Below are positions 25,461 to 34,550 of a stretch of 64,000 bases of DNA, in pieces. Each line of letters begins with the position of its first letter. The stretch's first letter is position 1. The stretch covers positions 9,000 through 72,999 of the forward strand of contig CAJTNI010000005.1 of the NCBI GenBank assembly GCA_910577945.1, in the 5' to 3' direction. The position numbers and the translations under genes were made by a program. The notes under the pieces are model-generated. The model saw only the letters and a program-made list of their open reading frames with translations. It made no database searches and had not been told where the DNA came from. Origin of the DNA: an uncultured Christensenella sp. (GTDB taxonomy: Bacteria; Bacillota; Clostridia; Christensenellales; Pumilibacteraceae).

Positions 25461-25549
25461 TTCGCATATTTATGCGAATAAGAATTTTGTGTATGAGAAT
25501 ACTCATACTACAAATATTATATATGTATTTACTCATAATGTCAATGAGT
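25461..25549. promoter_or_regulatory. Cluster of inverted repeats, candidate operators of the XRE regulator
   Basis: Three inverted repeats lie in the divergent gap: T-T-C-G-C-A-T-A with its complement (25461-25478, 2-base centre), GTATGAG-AATA-CTCATAC (25491-25508), and ACTCAT with ATGAGT seven bases apart (25531-25549). The last two share the half-site CTCAT. The third covers the position expected for the -35 of the XRE gene. Confidence 0.6.
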
Positions 25550-25564
25550 TTTTGCATTTCAGTG

Positions 25565-25570
25565 TATAAT
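25565..25570 (+). promoter_or_regulatory. -10 box of the XRE gene, leaderless geometry
   Basis: TATAAT ends six bases (all T) before the ATG at 25577. No ribosome-binding site and no good -35 are present; the -35 position falls inside an inverted repeat. Confidence 0.6.
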
Positions 25571-25576
25571 TTTTTT

Positions 25577-25918
25577 ATGTTTGGCAGCGTTATAAAAGAA
25601 TTGAGAGCGGAAATGGGTATTACGCAAGCAAAGCTTGCGAGTATACTAGGGTGCAGTCAATCGATGATTGCTCGGTGGGAAAAAGGCGAGTGTGAGCCCA
25701 CCGAGTCGGTAATAGTGAAAGCCGCCGATACGTTTAACGTTTCCACGGATATAATATTGGGACGCGACTATCAGCGCGAGCCGATATTGCGCGCGTCGTA
25801 TTGCGTTAACGCAAGAAAAACGTCGGGCGTCGGCGCGGGCAAACGTGCATGGCTTATTTCCAAATACGACTCTGCGTCCGACGATATCAGAAAAGCCGTC
25901 GATAAATTGTTATCGTAA
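25577..25918 (+). CDS. XRE-family transcriptional regulator
   Basis: The 113-residue product has a classical Cro/CI helix-turn-helix in its first 65 residues (I-K-E-L-R-A-E-M-G-I-T-Q-A-K-L-A, C-S-Q-S-M-I-A-R-W-E-K-G, D-I-I-L-G). A short C-terminal part probably serves dimerisation. The start is set at 25577 by domain boundaries and by the -10 box six bases upstream; upstream in-frame text is AT-rich non-coding DNA. Inverted repeats sharing the half-site CTCAT cover its promoter, which suggests autoregulation and control of the divergent zinc-finger membrane protein. It converges with murG. Confidence 0.8.
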   Translation: MFGSVIKELRAEMGITQAKLASILGCSQSMIARWEKGECEPTESVIVKAADTFNVSTDIILGRDYQREPILRASYCVNARKTSGVGAGKRAWLISKYDSASDDIRKAVDKLLS

Positions 25919-25953
25919 AGCGATATTATTCGCCGCTATACCGCTTATTGTGC

Positions 25954-26985
25954 TTAGTTTTTATTAAGCGTTTCTTTTATTATATCGCAAATTTGTTTTG
26001 TGCCGTCCACGCTTAGCTCGGACATGGCGCGCGCGTATCTGTCTTTTGCGTTGAACAGCTCGGCGACGGCGGCGGCGAGAGTAGTAGGCGTCATGTCCGA
26101 TTCGCGCAGCACTTTTATTGCGCCGCGCTCCTCGTAATAGCGCGCGTTTTGCAGCTGGTCGCCGCGCGACGCTTTTTCGAGCGGTATGCACAGCGCGGGA
26201 ATTTTGAGCGCGATTGCCTCCGCGAGCGCGTTTGCGCCGCCGCGCGTAACTATCATATCGACGCTTGCGTAAAGGCCGGGCATGTCGTTTTCAAACTCGA
26301 TAGGGCGGTAGCCGCGCTGTTTTTCGCAAACGGCTTTGCCTTTGCCCGTTACGTGTATAACGTCGAAGCAGGCGGTGAGCTTGGGCAGCGCCGATTTTAC
26401 GCAGTCGTTGATTGCCGCCGCGCCGCTCGACCCGCCGACTACGGCGATTACGGGCTTCGAGCCGTCGAACCCGAACGCCGCTCTTTTGCTCTTGCCGCGG
26501 TACAGCGCGGGGTTGAGCGGCGCGCCTACGTGTTCGGCGCGCTTGATGCGCGCTGCGCACGGCTCGAACGCGCACAATATGCGCTGCGACTTGCGCTTTG
26601 CGAGCTTGGTGCACAGCCCGGGCGAAAAATCGCTTTCGTGACTGACGACGGGTATGCGCCCCGCGCCGAGCACGACGGGCAGCGCGGCGTACCCGCCCTT
26701 GCTGAAAATAAGGTCGGGCTTGATTTCGTTCAAAACCTTTTTCGCCGACTTTACGCAGGCGTGAAGCTTGAACGGAACGGCGAGGTTTTTAAAGAATTTG
26801 TCGCGGCGCAGCTTTACGGCTGAAATCGTGTAAAACGGTATGCCGCGCGCCTCGCACAGCGATTTTTCCATGCCGTCGCAGCCGATATATACGCAACGGC
26901 AGTCGCCGCCCAGCGCGGAAATAATCGCGAGATTGGGCATGACGTGTCCCGCCGTGCCGCCGCCTGCAAACGCTATTGTGTACAT
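25954..26985 (-). CDS. murG: UDP-N-acetylglucosamine:lipid I N-acetylglucosaminyltransferase MurG
   Basis: The 343-residue product starts at the ATG 26983-26985, nine bases after GGAG and giving the family-typical head M-Y-T-I-A-F-A-G-G-G-T-A-G-H. Further GT-B landmarks are G-G-Y-A-A-L-P-V near residue 100, H-E-S-D near 125, V-V-G-G-S-S-G-A-A-A-I-N near 180 and R-G-G-A-N-A-L-A-E near 250. MurG converts lipid I to lipid II on the inner face of the membrane in peptidoglycan synthesis. It stands alone here rather than in a mur/dcw cluster. The length is near the usual 350-370. Confidence 0.92.
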   Translation of the reverse strand: MYTIAFAGGGTAGHVMPNLAIISALGGDCRCVYIGCDGMEKSLCEARGIPFYTISAVKLRRDKFFKNLAVPFKLHACVKSAKKVLNEIKPDLIFSKGGYAALPVVLGAGRIPVVSHESDFSPGLCTKLAKRKSQRILCAFEPCAARIKRAEHVGAPLNPALYRGKSKRAAFGFDGSKPVIAVVGGSSGAAAINDCVKSALPKLTACFDVIHVTGKGKAVCEKQRGYRPIEFENDMPGLYASVDMIVTRGGANALAEAIALKIPALCIPLEKASRGDQLQNARYYEERGAIKVLRESDMTPTTLAAAVAELFNAKDRYARAMSELSVDGTKQICDIIKETLNKN

Positions 26986-27019
26986 AGGCATTTTCTCCTT
27001 TTTGTCCGATAAAACGCTG

Positions 27020-27049
27020 TTGACAAACGCCGTCGCCTTGTGATAGAAT
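27020..27049 (+). promoter_or_regulatory. Promoter of the hydrolase/EEP/trmL gene group
   Basis: TTGACA (27020-27025), 18 bases and TAGAAT (27044-27049) with an upstream TG form a good promoter. The leader of about 75 bases ends in GGAGGG before the ATG at 27130. Confidence 0.7.
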
Positions 27050-27129
27050 ACGTAAAAGGCACAGCGCTCGCTTGTCTGATTACCTTGATAATATACTCAT
27101 AAACAGCGTGTTTTATGAACGGAGGGATT

Positions 27130-28029
27130 ATGTACGAATATATGGAGCTTACGGGCGGAAAGCGCGTGGCGGTCATGATTTGGGAGGACGTAAGCGCGCC
27201 GCGCGGCGCGGTCGTCATGGTGCACGGAATGTGCGAATACGTCGCGCGATACGACGATTTTTGCAGGTTTCTCAACCGCAACGGCTATTACGTAATCGGC
27301 ATGGATAACCGCGGGTTCGGCGATACCGACCCCGACGCGCGCGGCAAGGGCTACAAGGACATGTTCGAGGACACCGTGGACGATATAAAGCGCGAGGTGG
27401 AAATAGCCAAAGCGCGTTGGAATACGGAAACGGTTTTCGTAATCGGGCACAGCTACGGCAGTATACTTACGCAGCGGTTTATAGAAAAGTACCACGCCGA
27501 CGTGGCGGGCGCGATACTTTGCGGAACCACTATGCAGAGCGGCGCTATGTTGGCGCTCGGGCGCAGGCTCGCGCGCGGCAAGGCGAAAAAGAACCCCGAC
27601 GCGCCCGGCAAGCTGTTTGCCAAGCTGACTTTCGAGAGCTACGACAAAAAATTAAAGGACGGCGTAAACGGCTGGATTAACCGCGACAAGGAGGCGGTTG
27701 CGCGGTACAACGCCGACGAGCGCTGCGCGGGCGTCGGCATATGCTCTGTCATGTTCTACAAAGAAATGTTCGAGGGGCTTACGCGTATCAACCGCGAGCG
27801 CGGACGCGTACCGAGCGACTTTAAGCTCATGATAGCGTCGGGCACGGACGACGGCGTGGGCGGCTACGGCAAGCTGATTAAAAAGCTTGTTAAGGCGTAT
27901 CGCAAGGAGTGCGGCATTGTCCCGCGCGTGAAAATGTACGAGGGCGGCAGGCACGAAATTCTCAACGAAATAAACAAGGGCGTCGTGTACGAGGATTTTG
28001 TCGAGTTCTTGGACGATTGCGCGAAATAA
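27130..28029 (+). CDS. Alpha/beta hydrolase, monoacylglycerol-lipase/lysophospholipase type
   Basis: The 299-residue product starts at the ATG following GGAGGG. It has V-M-V-H-G-M-C-E-Y near residue 34 and D-N-R-G-F-G near 60. The nucleophile elbow is G-H-S-Y-G-S with Ser108, an aspartate sits near residue 245 in S-G-T-D-D-G-V-G-G, and His275 lies in G-G-R-H-E-I-L. This is the Hydrolase_4 (serine aminopeptidase S33-like) pattern of intracellular lipases acting on monoglycerides or lysophospholipids. No signal peptide. The EEP-domain gene starts two bases after its stop, so the genes are coupled. Confidence 0.82.
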   Translation: MYEYMELTGGKRVAVMIWEDVSAPRGAVVMVHGMCEYVARYDDFCRFLNRNGYYVIGMDNRGFGDTDPDARGKGYKDMFEDTVDDIKREVEIAKARWNTETVFVIGHSYGSILTQRFIEKYHADVAGAILCGTTMQSGAMLALGRRLARGKAKKNPDAPGKLFAKLTFESYDKKLKDGVNGWINRDKEAVARYNADERCAGVGICSVMFYKEMFEGLTRINRERGRVPSDFKLMIASGTDDGVGGYGKLIKKLVKAYRKECGIVPRVKMYEGGRHEILNEINKGVVYEDFVEFLDDCAK

Positions 28030-28030
28030 T

Positions 28031-29131
28031 ATGAAAAAGTGCGTCAAGATAACTTTGCTGAGCGTCGGCATTCCCGTGCTCGCGTTTATACTGATTGTCG
28101 TGTCCTATCTGCTGTACGTGGTGTGCACGTATTCGCGCATAGCGGACAACCTCGCGCTGAGCGTGGCGAACAACCACGAAACGGTCGCCGACGGCGCGGG
28201 CGAGTACACGGTTATGACTTATAACGTAGGGTTCGGCGCGTACAGCCCCGATTACACGTTTTTCATGGATACGGGCGTAATGCGCGACGGCACAAAGACG
28301 ACGGGCAAGTACGGCAAGGCGATTTCCGCCGACGACGTGCGCAAAAACACCGACGGGTCGGTGGGCGTGATACAAAAATACAGCCCCGACTTCGCCATAA
28401 TTCAAGAGGTCGATTACGATTCGTCGCGCAGCTACAAGGTGGACCAGCGCGCGGCGTTTACGGGTATAGACGGGTACGGGTCGGTATTTGCCGAAAACTA
28501 CCACAGCAGCTATTTGGCGTATCCGTTCGGCGACCCGCACGGCAAGAACAACGCGGGCATAGTCACGTTGAGCAAGTACAAGGTCGCGGACAGCGTGCGG
28601 CGCAGCTTTCCGATATCGGGCGGGTTTTCAAAGTTCACCGATTTGGATAGATGCTTTTCGGTCACGCACGTCCCCGTCGGCGACAAAACGCTGTCGCTTA
28701 TATCGCTGCATATGTCGGCGTACGACAAGGGCGGAGTAATTCGCAAAAAGCAGGCGGAAATGCTCAAAGGCGTTTTGCAAGAGGAATACGACAAGGGATA
28801 TTACGTTATCGCGGGCGGCGATTTCAATCAGGATTTAATCGGCAATCTCGAAAAGTTCGCGAGCGAACAGCAAATCCCCGAGTGGGTCGCGACTTACGAC
28901 GAAAACGACCTGCCGCAGGGCTTTTCCATAGCGACCGATTTCCATTCGACGGTGGGCTCGTGCCGCGGCGCGGACGTGGTGTGGAAGCGCGATTGGACGT
29001 ACACCTGCGTGATAGACGGCTTTATCGTTTCCGATAATATCGCCGTTAAAAAAGCCGAAATAATAGACAACGATTTCGCGTTTTCCGACCACAATCCCGT
29101 ATTGCTTACGTTTGAGTTTAACGCGAATTAG
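28031..29131 (+). CDS. Membrane-anchored endonuclease/exonuclease/phosphatase-family protein
   Basis: The 366-residue product has an N-terminal membrane helix (about 5-30). An EEP domain follows with M-T-Y-N-V-G-F-G (metal-binding Asn), I-I-Q-E-V-D (metal Glu), S-L-H-M-S-A, G-G-D-F-N-Q-D (catalytic Asp/Asn), I-D-G-F-I-V-S and F-S-D-H-N-P-V with the final Asp-His pair. The fold covers DNases, phosphoinositide phosphatases and sphingomyelinases. Next to a lipase-like gene, a phosphodiester or phospholipid substrate outside the cell is plausible but unproven. No Shine-Dalgarno is seen; translation is probably coupled to the gene two bases upstream. Confidence 0.8.
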   Translation: MKKCVKITLLSVGIPVLAFILIVVSYLLYVVCTYSRIADNLALSVANNHETVADGAGEYTVMTYNVGFGAYSPDYTFFMDTGVMRDGTKTTGKYGKAISADDVRKNTDGSVGVIQKYSPDFAIIQEVDYDSSRSYKVDQRAAFTGIDGYGSVFAENYHSSYLAYPFGDPHGKNNAGIVTLSKYKVADSVRRSFPISGGFSKFTDLDRCFSVTHVPVGDKTLSLISLHMSAYDKGGVIRKKQAEMLKGVLQEEYDKGYYVIAGGDFNQDLIGNLEKFASEQQIPEWVATYDENDLPQGFSIATDFHSTVGSCRGADVVWKRDWTYTCVIDGFIVSDNIAVKKAEIIDNDFAFSDHNPVLLTFEFNAN

Positions 29132-29141
29132 AGGATAAACA

Positions 29142-29603
29142 ATGTTCAATATTGTATTGGTCGAGCCCGAAATTCCCCAAAATACGGGCAATATATCGCG
29201 CACCTGCGCGTGCACGGGCGCGGCGTTGCACATAGTCAAGCCCATGGGGTTCGAGATAACCGACGCCAAGCTCAAACGCGCGGGGCTCGATTATTGGGAC
29301 AAGCTGAATTTGACGTATTACGAAAATCTAAACGAATTCTTCGAACGCAACGCGGGCGGGCGGTTCTTTTACCTGTCGAAAAAGGCGAGCAAGCGCTACA
29401 CGGACGCGGAGTACCGCGACGGCGATTTTCTCGTGTTCGGCAAGGAGACCAAGGGCTTGCCCGAGTACGTCGTTTTCGACAACCCCGACACCGCGCTGCG
29501 CATACCCATGGCGGCGGGCTTGCGCTCGCTCAACCTATCGAACACCGTGGCTTTGGTGCTGTACGAGGCGTTGCGGCAAACGGGGTTCGCGGGGTTGTCT
29601 TAG
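29142..29603 (+). CDS. trmL: tRNA (cytidine/uridine-2'-O-)-methyltransferase TrmL
   Basis: At 153 residues it has the exact size of TrmL. It shows the SPOUT family motifs: E-P-E-I-P-Q-N-T-G-N-I-S-R-T at the start, F-G-K-E-T-K-G-L-P near residue 98, I-P-M near 122 and L-R-S-L-N-L-S-N-T-V-A-L-V-L-Y-E-A at the C-terminal trefoil knot. The enzyme methylates the 2'-O of nucleotide 34 in leucine tRNAs using S-adenosylmethionine. It lies 10 bases after the EEP gene and reads as the last gene of that group. Confidence 0.92.
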   Translation: MFNIVLVEPEIPQNTGNISRTCACTGAALHIVKPMGFEITDAKLKRAGLDYWDKLNLTYYENLNEFFERNAGGRFFYLSKKASKRYTDAEYRDGDFLVFGKETKGLPEYVVFDNPDTALRIPMAAGLRSLNLSNTVALVLYEALRQTGFAGLS

Positions 29604-29781
29604 CGCGTAACGAGTAATTCGGAATATGCAATCGCGACGCTGCGCGCGACTTGTCTGCGCTTGTTTCGATTTTATTCAATCAAGGATGCGCATTGTCGGT
29701 TAGGGCTGACGATGAGACGCGCGCTTGACGGAAGTCTGTTTACGCGCTTTGCATTGCGCGTTACTAATTGTTTAAATTCAG

Positions 29782-29810
29782 TTGAGAAAAATTTTTATTT
29801 GTGCTACAAT
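29782..29810 (+). promoter_or_regulatory. Promoter of the topoisomerase B-subunit gene
   Basis: TTGAGA (29782-29787), 17 bases and TACAAT (29805-29810). A leader of about 23 bases carries GGAGGAG before the ATG at 29840. Confidence 0.8.
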
Positions 29811-29839
29811 GAAATGCAACACGCAACGGAGGAGCTTTT

Positions 29840-31795
29840 ATGTCTGATTATAATGCGGGTAATATAAAGGTTTTGGAGGGGCTCGACGCCGTACGACTGC
29901 GTCCCGGTATGTATATCGGTACGACGGGCGTCAAGGGCTTGCATCATATATTGTGGGAGATAGTGGACAACTCGATAGACGAGGTGTCCAACGGCTACGG
30001 CACGGGGCTTACGGTGACCGTTTACGCCGACGGCAGCGCGTCTGTGGAGGACGACGGCAGAGGTATGCCCGTCGATATCCACCCGCAGCTCGGCGTGTCG
30101 GGCGTAGAGGTCATATTTACGCAGCTGCACGCGGGCGGCAAGTTCGACAGCAGCAACTACGCGCACTCGGGCGGCTTGCACGGCGTGGGCGCGTCTGTCA
30201 CTAACGCGCTATCCGAATGGCTGACCGTCGAGGTTTTCCGCAACGGCACTACGTATCGCATGGAGTTCGAGTCCAAGGACGTCAACGGCGACGGCGAGGT
30301 CAAGGGCGGCATACCCAAGTATTCGCTCATCGACACGGGCGAAAAGACGGACAAGCACGGCACGAAGGTGCGGTTCAAGCCCGACGCGCGCATATTCGAA
30401 ACTGTGGTGTTTCAGTTCGAGACGATAGCGCGGCGGTTGAAGGAACTTGCGTTCCTCAATAAGGGCGTCGGCATAAAGCTCGTGGACGAGCGCGTGCGCG
30501 TCGGCGACGGCTATCGCGCGTTGGAATACAAATACGACGGCGGCATTATCGATTTCGTAAAGTATATCAACGAGGCTCGCAACACGCTGTACGACGAGCC
30601 TATCATGCTCAAAGGCGAGCGCGACGGCATTTCCATGGAATTGGCGTTCCAGCACACCGATGCGTACACCGAGAATTTGTTTTCGTACGTAAACAACATT
30701 CCCACCACGGAAGGCGGCACGCACGAAACGGGCTTTAAGGCGGCGTATACCAAGGTCATGAACGACTTTGCGCGGCGCGTGGGCATGCTCAAAGACAAGG
30801 ACGCAAACCTGTTGGGCGACGATTACCGCGAGGGGCTTACCGCCGTTTTGTCCATACAGATGACCAACGTGCAGTTCGAGGGTCAAACCAAAACCAAGCT
30901 CGGCAATCCCGCGGCGCGCATAGCAATCGAAGCGCTCGTATCGCAGCTTTTGAGCGAGTATTTCCAAGACGCCAAAAACGAGGACGTCGGCGAGGCGATA
31001 CTCAAAAAGGGCATGCTCGCGGCAAAGGTGCGCGAGGCGGCGCGCAAGGAAAAGGAAATCACGCGCGCCAAGAACGCGATAGACAACTTCAATCTAGTCG
31101 GCAAGCTCACGCCGTGCACGGGCAAAAAGCCCGAGAACAACGAGTTGTTCATCGTCGAGGGCGACAGCGCGGGCGGCACGTGCAAGCAGGCGCGCGCGCG
31201 GTCGTATCAGGCGATTTTGCCGCTCAGGGGCAAGCCGCTCAACGCCGAGAAAAAGCGTATAGACCAGGTGCTCGCCAACGAGGAAATACGCACGCTCATA
31301 TCGGCGCTCGGCTCGGGGATAGGCGAGGATTTCAACGTGGACAACCTCAACTATCACAAGGTGATTATACTGTCCGACGCGGACGTCGACGGATATCATA
31401 TCCGCGCCATACTGCTGACCTTCTTCTTCCGCTACATGAAGGATTTGATTAACGAGGGGCACGTGTATATCGGGCTGCCGCCGCTGTACAAAATCGAAAA
31501 GGGCAACAATGTGGAGTACGCGTACGACGACGCGGCGCTCGCCGACGCAAAGGCGAGAATGGGCAAGGGCGCGTCCGTACAGCGCTATAAGGGCTTGGGC
31601 GAAATGAACGCCGACCAGCTCTGGGAAACGACGATGAATCCCGAACAGCGCGCGCTTATGCAGGTTACGATAGAGGACGCGGCGGAGGCGGAAAAGCTGG
31701 TGTCCGTACTTATGGGCGACGCCGTAGAGCTACGCCGCGAGTATATTATCGAGCACGCCGACTTTAACAAGGTGGACGGGTTCAAGCCCGCGTAA
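29840..31795 (+). CDS. Type IIA DNA topoisomerase, ATPase subunit (GyrB/ParE)
   Basis: The 651-residue product begins with L-E-G-L-D-A-V-R-L-R-P-G-M-Y-I-G. It has the GHKL ATPase motifs E-I-V-D-N-S-I-D-E, D-D-G-R-G-M-P and G-G-L-H-G-V-G-A-S-V, and a transducer region. The TOPRIM domain has E-G-D-S-A-G-G near residue 435 and S-D-A-D-V-D-G near 515. The C-terminal Q-R-Y-K-G-L-G-E-M-N segment binds the A subunit. Size fits Firmicute GyrB or ParE without the proteobacterial insert. The partner A subunit follows. Whether this is gyrase or topoisomerase IV cannot be settled here; the degenerate GyrA box in the partner leans toward topoisomerase IV. Confidence 0.88.
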   Translation: MSDYNAGNIKVLEGLDAVRLRPGMYIGTTGVKGLHHILWEIVDNSIDEVSNGYGTGLTVTVYADGSASVEDDGRGMPVDIHPQLGVSGVEVIFTQLHAGGKFDSSNYAHSGGLHGVGASVTNALSEWLTVEVFRNGTTYRMEFESKDVNGDGEVKGGIPKYSLIDTGEKTDKHGTKVRFKPDARIFETVVFQFETIARRLKELAFLNKGVGIKLVDERVRVGDGYRALEYKYDGGIIDFVKYINEARNTLYDEPIMLKGERDGISMELAFQHTDAYTENLFSYVNNIPTTEGGTHETGFKAAYTKVMNDFARRVGMLKDKDANLLGDDYREGLTAVLSIQMTNVQFEGQTKTKLGNPAARIAIEALVSQLLSEYFQDAKNEDVGEAILKKGMLAAKVREAARKEKEITRAKNAIDNFNLVGKLTPCTGKKPENNELFIVEGDSAGGTCKQARARSYQAILPLRGKPLNAEKKRIDQVLANEEIRTLISALGSGIGEDFNVDNLNYHKVIILSDADVDGYHIRAILLTFFFRYMKDLINEGHVYIGLPPLYKIEKGNNVEYAYDDAALADAKARMGKGASVQRYKGLGEMNADQLWETTMNPEQRALMQVTIEDAAEAEKLVSVLMGDAVELRREYIIEHADFNKVDGFKPA

Positions 31796-31954
31796 CGCGT
31801 TAACCGCGCATGCGCTACTTGCGCAAGGCTTCGGCTATGCCGAGGCTTCGCGTATTGCGGGCGCAATTTCGCCGCGAGCGTTGCGGCGTTCGGCGCGCAA
31901 ATACGTAGGATATAATCGCAATCATTCTTCGACATTTATAATCGGTGATATAAT

Positions 31955-34411
31955 ATGGCACAAGACGATAACAGCAAAAACGTAAGCAAATCGCTAATTG
32001 TTCAGACCATGGAGGACGTAATGCGCGACTCCATGATTCCGTACTCGGAATCGGTCATTCTCGACCGCGCGTTGCCGCGCGTGGAGGACGGACTCAAACC
32101 CGTTCAGCGTCGCATACTTTACACCATGCAGCAGCTCGGCATTACGCCCGACAAGCCTTACCGCAAGAGCGCGCGTATCGTCGGCGACTGCTTGGGTAAG
32201 CTGCACCCGCACGGCGATTCGTCCATATATCAAGCGATGGTGCGCATGGCGCAACCGTTTAATATGGGCGCGCCGCTCGTAGACGGGCACGGAAACTTCG
32301 GGTCTGTGGACGGCGACGGCGCGGCGGCTATGCGTTATACCGAGGCAAGGCTGACGCCGTTGGCTTTGGAGCTACTGCGCGATATAGACAAAAACACGGT
32401 CAAATGGTCGTGGAACTTCGACGATACGTTGCTCGAACCCGACATTTTGCCGGGGCGCTTCCCCAATCTTTTGGTAAACGGCGCGACGGGCATAGCGGTA
32501 GGTCTTGCGACCAACATTCCGCCGCACAACCTCATGGAGACAATCGACGGCGTTATCGCGTATATCGACAATCCGCGCATATCGCTTAAAGATATGATGA
32601 AGATAATCAAAGGTCCGGATTTCCCGACGGGCGGCGTGATTATCCCCAACGACCTCGAAACGGCGTACGAAACGGGCAAGGGTAAAATAGCCATTCGCGC
32701 CAAGCTGCATATAGAAAACGGCGACAACGACAAAAAGCTTATCGTTATCGACGAAGTGCCGTACGGCGTGAACAAGGCGCAGCTTTTGGAAAGCATAATC
32801 AAAGTGCGCGAGGACAAAAAGGGCGTGCTCTCCGGCATAACCGACGTTGTGGACGAGTCCGACCGCGTGGGCATGCGCGCCGTAATAAAGGTCAAGCGCG
32901 ATTTCAACCCCAAAGAGATTATCAACGCGCTGTTCAAGTACACCAATTTGTCGATAAATTTCTCGTTCAATATGGTCGCGATTGCCGACGGCAAGCCTCA
33001 GCTCATGGGCTTGCTGGACATTATCGCGTACTACGTAAACTATCAGCGCGAGGTCGTGCTGCGCCGCACCAAGTACGAGCTGGACGCGGCGAGAAAGCGC
33101 GAGCATATTTTGGAGGGCTTGGTTATCGCCGTACGCAATATCGACGAGGTAATCAAGATTATCAAGGCGAGCGCGAACACGACCGCCGCGAAAGAGGCGC
33201 TCAGAAAGCGTTTCGAGCTGTCGGAGATTCAGGCGCAGGCGGTGCTCGACATTCGTTTGGCGCGGCTCACGCACCTCGAAATATTCAAGCTGGAAAAAGA
33301 GCTTGCCGACATACGCAGCGAGATAGCGCGCTTGGAGGCGATTGTCGCGTCCAAAAAGCTGCAAATGGAGCTTGTAAAGACCGAGCTTTTGGGCATTCGC
33401 AAGCAGTATAAGGAAAACCGCAAGAGCGCGGTCGTCAAGGGCGTGGAGCAGTACGTCGTGCCGAGCGACGACGAAAAACCGACGTTCGAGTACGTGGTCG
33501 CCGTCAACGGATACCGTCAGCTCAAAAAGATGCTCGTCAAAAACTTTACGATGGCGACCAAGGACTTTACCGATACGTCCACGCTCAACGAGATATGTTC
33601 GAGCATTGTCAAAGCCAAGTCGACGGACAGAGTGTTTGTGTTCACCAACCTCGGCAACTGCTACAAGGTGGACGTGGAGAGTATTCCCGACGGCAAGTGG
33701 CGGGAGAAGGGCGCGTCGCTCAAAGCGATTGTCGCCGACGCGACGGAAAACGAGTTCCCGCTGTATGTGCGTTTGGTCGAGGAAAAACTGCCCAAGGGCA
33801 GTCTGTTGTTCTACACCAAGAACGGTCTTGTCAAAAAATCGCCGTGGAGCGAGTACGGCGTGGTCAAGTCGGCGTTTGCCGCGACCAAGCTGCGCGACGG
33901 CGACAGCGTAATCGCTATCGAGGACGAGGTCGAAGGCTCGTCGCTTATGATTATAACCAAGCAAGGCATGTGCCTTAACGCCGACATGTCGGACGTACCC
34001 GCGCAAAACCGTATCGCCACTGGCGTTAAGGGCATTGCGCTCGCCGACGGCGACGACTGCGTGCTCATTCGCCAAGTCAACGGCGACGGCGAGATTGCGA
34101 TTGTAACCGACCGCGGCTTTGCCAAGCGCGTGCTCGTTTCGCAAATAGACGTAATGACGCGCTACCGCAAGGGCGTGAAAATCATGGATTTCGGAAAGGG
34201 CAAGGCGGACAACGGCAAAGAGGTAACGTTCGCGTCGTGCGTGACCGTGCCGTACAAAATAGTGCTCAACGTGGACGACGAATATCTGACCGCGTACTCG
34301 ACGGAAAACCTGCCCATAGAAAACCGCACGCATGCGGGCAGACCGCTGCTCAAAGGCAAGCACACGATTAACGCCTGCTATATATACAACGACAAGCTTA
34401 TTAACGGTTGA
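31955..34411 (+). CDS. Type IIA DNA topoisomerase, cleavage subunit (GyrA/ParC)
   Basis: The 818-residue product has D-G-L-K-P-V-Q-R-R-I-L near residue 48, K-S-A-R-I-V-G-D and the quinolone-region H-P-H-G-D-S-S-I-Y. The catalytic tyrosine sits in A-A-A-M-R-Y-T-E-A-R near residue 129. A coiled-coil gate at about 430-500 precedes a C-terminal six-bladed pinwheel. The expected GyrA box Q-R-R-G-G-K-G is not seen; its likely place reads K-W-R-E-K-G-A-S-L, which speaks for decatenase (ParC-like) rather than supercoiling activity. The start is preceded by GGTGAT. It follows the B subunit by 159 bases and ends before a terminator. Confidence 0.88.
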   Translation: MAQDDNSKNVSKSLIVQTMEDVMRDSMIPYSESVILDRALPRVEDGLKPVQRRILYTMQQLGITPDKPYRKSARIVGDCLGKLHPHGDSSIYQAMVRMAQPFNMGAPLVDGHGNFGSVDGDGAAAMRYTEARLTPLALELLRDIDKNTVKWSWNFDDTLLEPDILPGRFPNLLVNGATGIAVGLATNIPPHNLMETIDGVIAYIDNPRISLKDMMKIIKGPDFPTGGVIIPNDLETAYETGKGKIAIRAKLHIENGDNDKKLIVIDEVPYGVNKAQLLESIIKVREDKKGVLSGITDVVDESDRVGMRAVIKVKRDFNPKEIINALFKYTNLSINFSFNMVAIADGKPQLMGLLDIIAYYVNYQREVVLRRTKYELDAARKREHILEGLVIAVRNIDEVIKIIKASANTTAAKEALRKRFELSEIQAQAVLDIRLARLTHLEIFKLEKELADIRSEIARLEAIVASKKLQMELVKTELLGIRKQYKENRKSAVVKGVEQYVVPSDDEKPTFEYVVAVNGYRQLKKMLVKNFTMATKDFTDTSTLNEICSSIVKAKSTDRVFVFTNLGNCYKVDVESIPDGKWREKGASLKAIVADATENEFPLYVRLVEEKLPKGSLLFYTKNGLVKKSPWSEYGVVKSAFAATKLRDGDSVIAIEDEVEGSSLMIITKQGMCLNADMSDVPAQNRIATGVKGIALADGDDCVLIRQVNGDGEIAIVTDRGFAKRVLVSQIDVMTRYRKGVKIMDFGKGKADNGKEVTFASCVTVPYKIVLNVDDEYLTAYSTENLPIENRTHAGRPLLKGKHTINACYIYNDKLING

Positions 34412-34430
34412 CCGTAGTCAATCGTTACCG

Positions 34431-34462
34431 CAAAAGCCGCGACCGACAGTCTGCGGCTTTTG
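34431..34462 (+). terminator. Terminator after the topoisomerase A-subunit gene
   Basis: Ten-base arms CAAAAGCCGC (34431-34440) and GCGGCTTTTG (34453-34462) form a hairpin directly behind the stop codon. Confidence 0.8.
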
Positions 34463-34515
34463 CATTGCATATAAATCGCGGCGCGGCGTAATGCCTGCAC
34501 GGCGCGGTCAATCGC

Positions 34516-34544
34516 TTGACAAAAGGCGATATAAGGAATATAAT
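34516..34544 (+). promoter_or_regulatory. Consensus promoter with leaderless geometry (lgt)
   Basis: TTGACA (34516-34521), 17 bases and TATAAT (34539-34544), then six bases and the ATG at 34551. There is no Shine-Dalgarno sequence. Confidence 0.85.
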
Positions 34545-34550
34545 CAAGCT

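Noticed and set aside
31795..31954. Separate small gene between the two topoisomerase subunit genes
   Set aside because: No start with a ribosome-binding site and no coding pattern; only GC-rich sequence with a weak inverted repeat.
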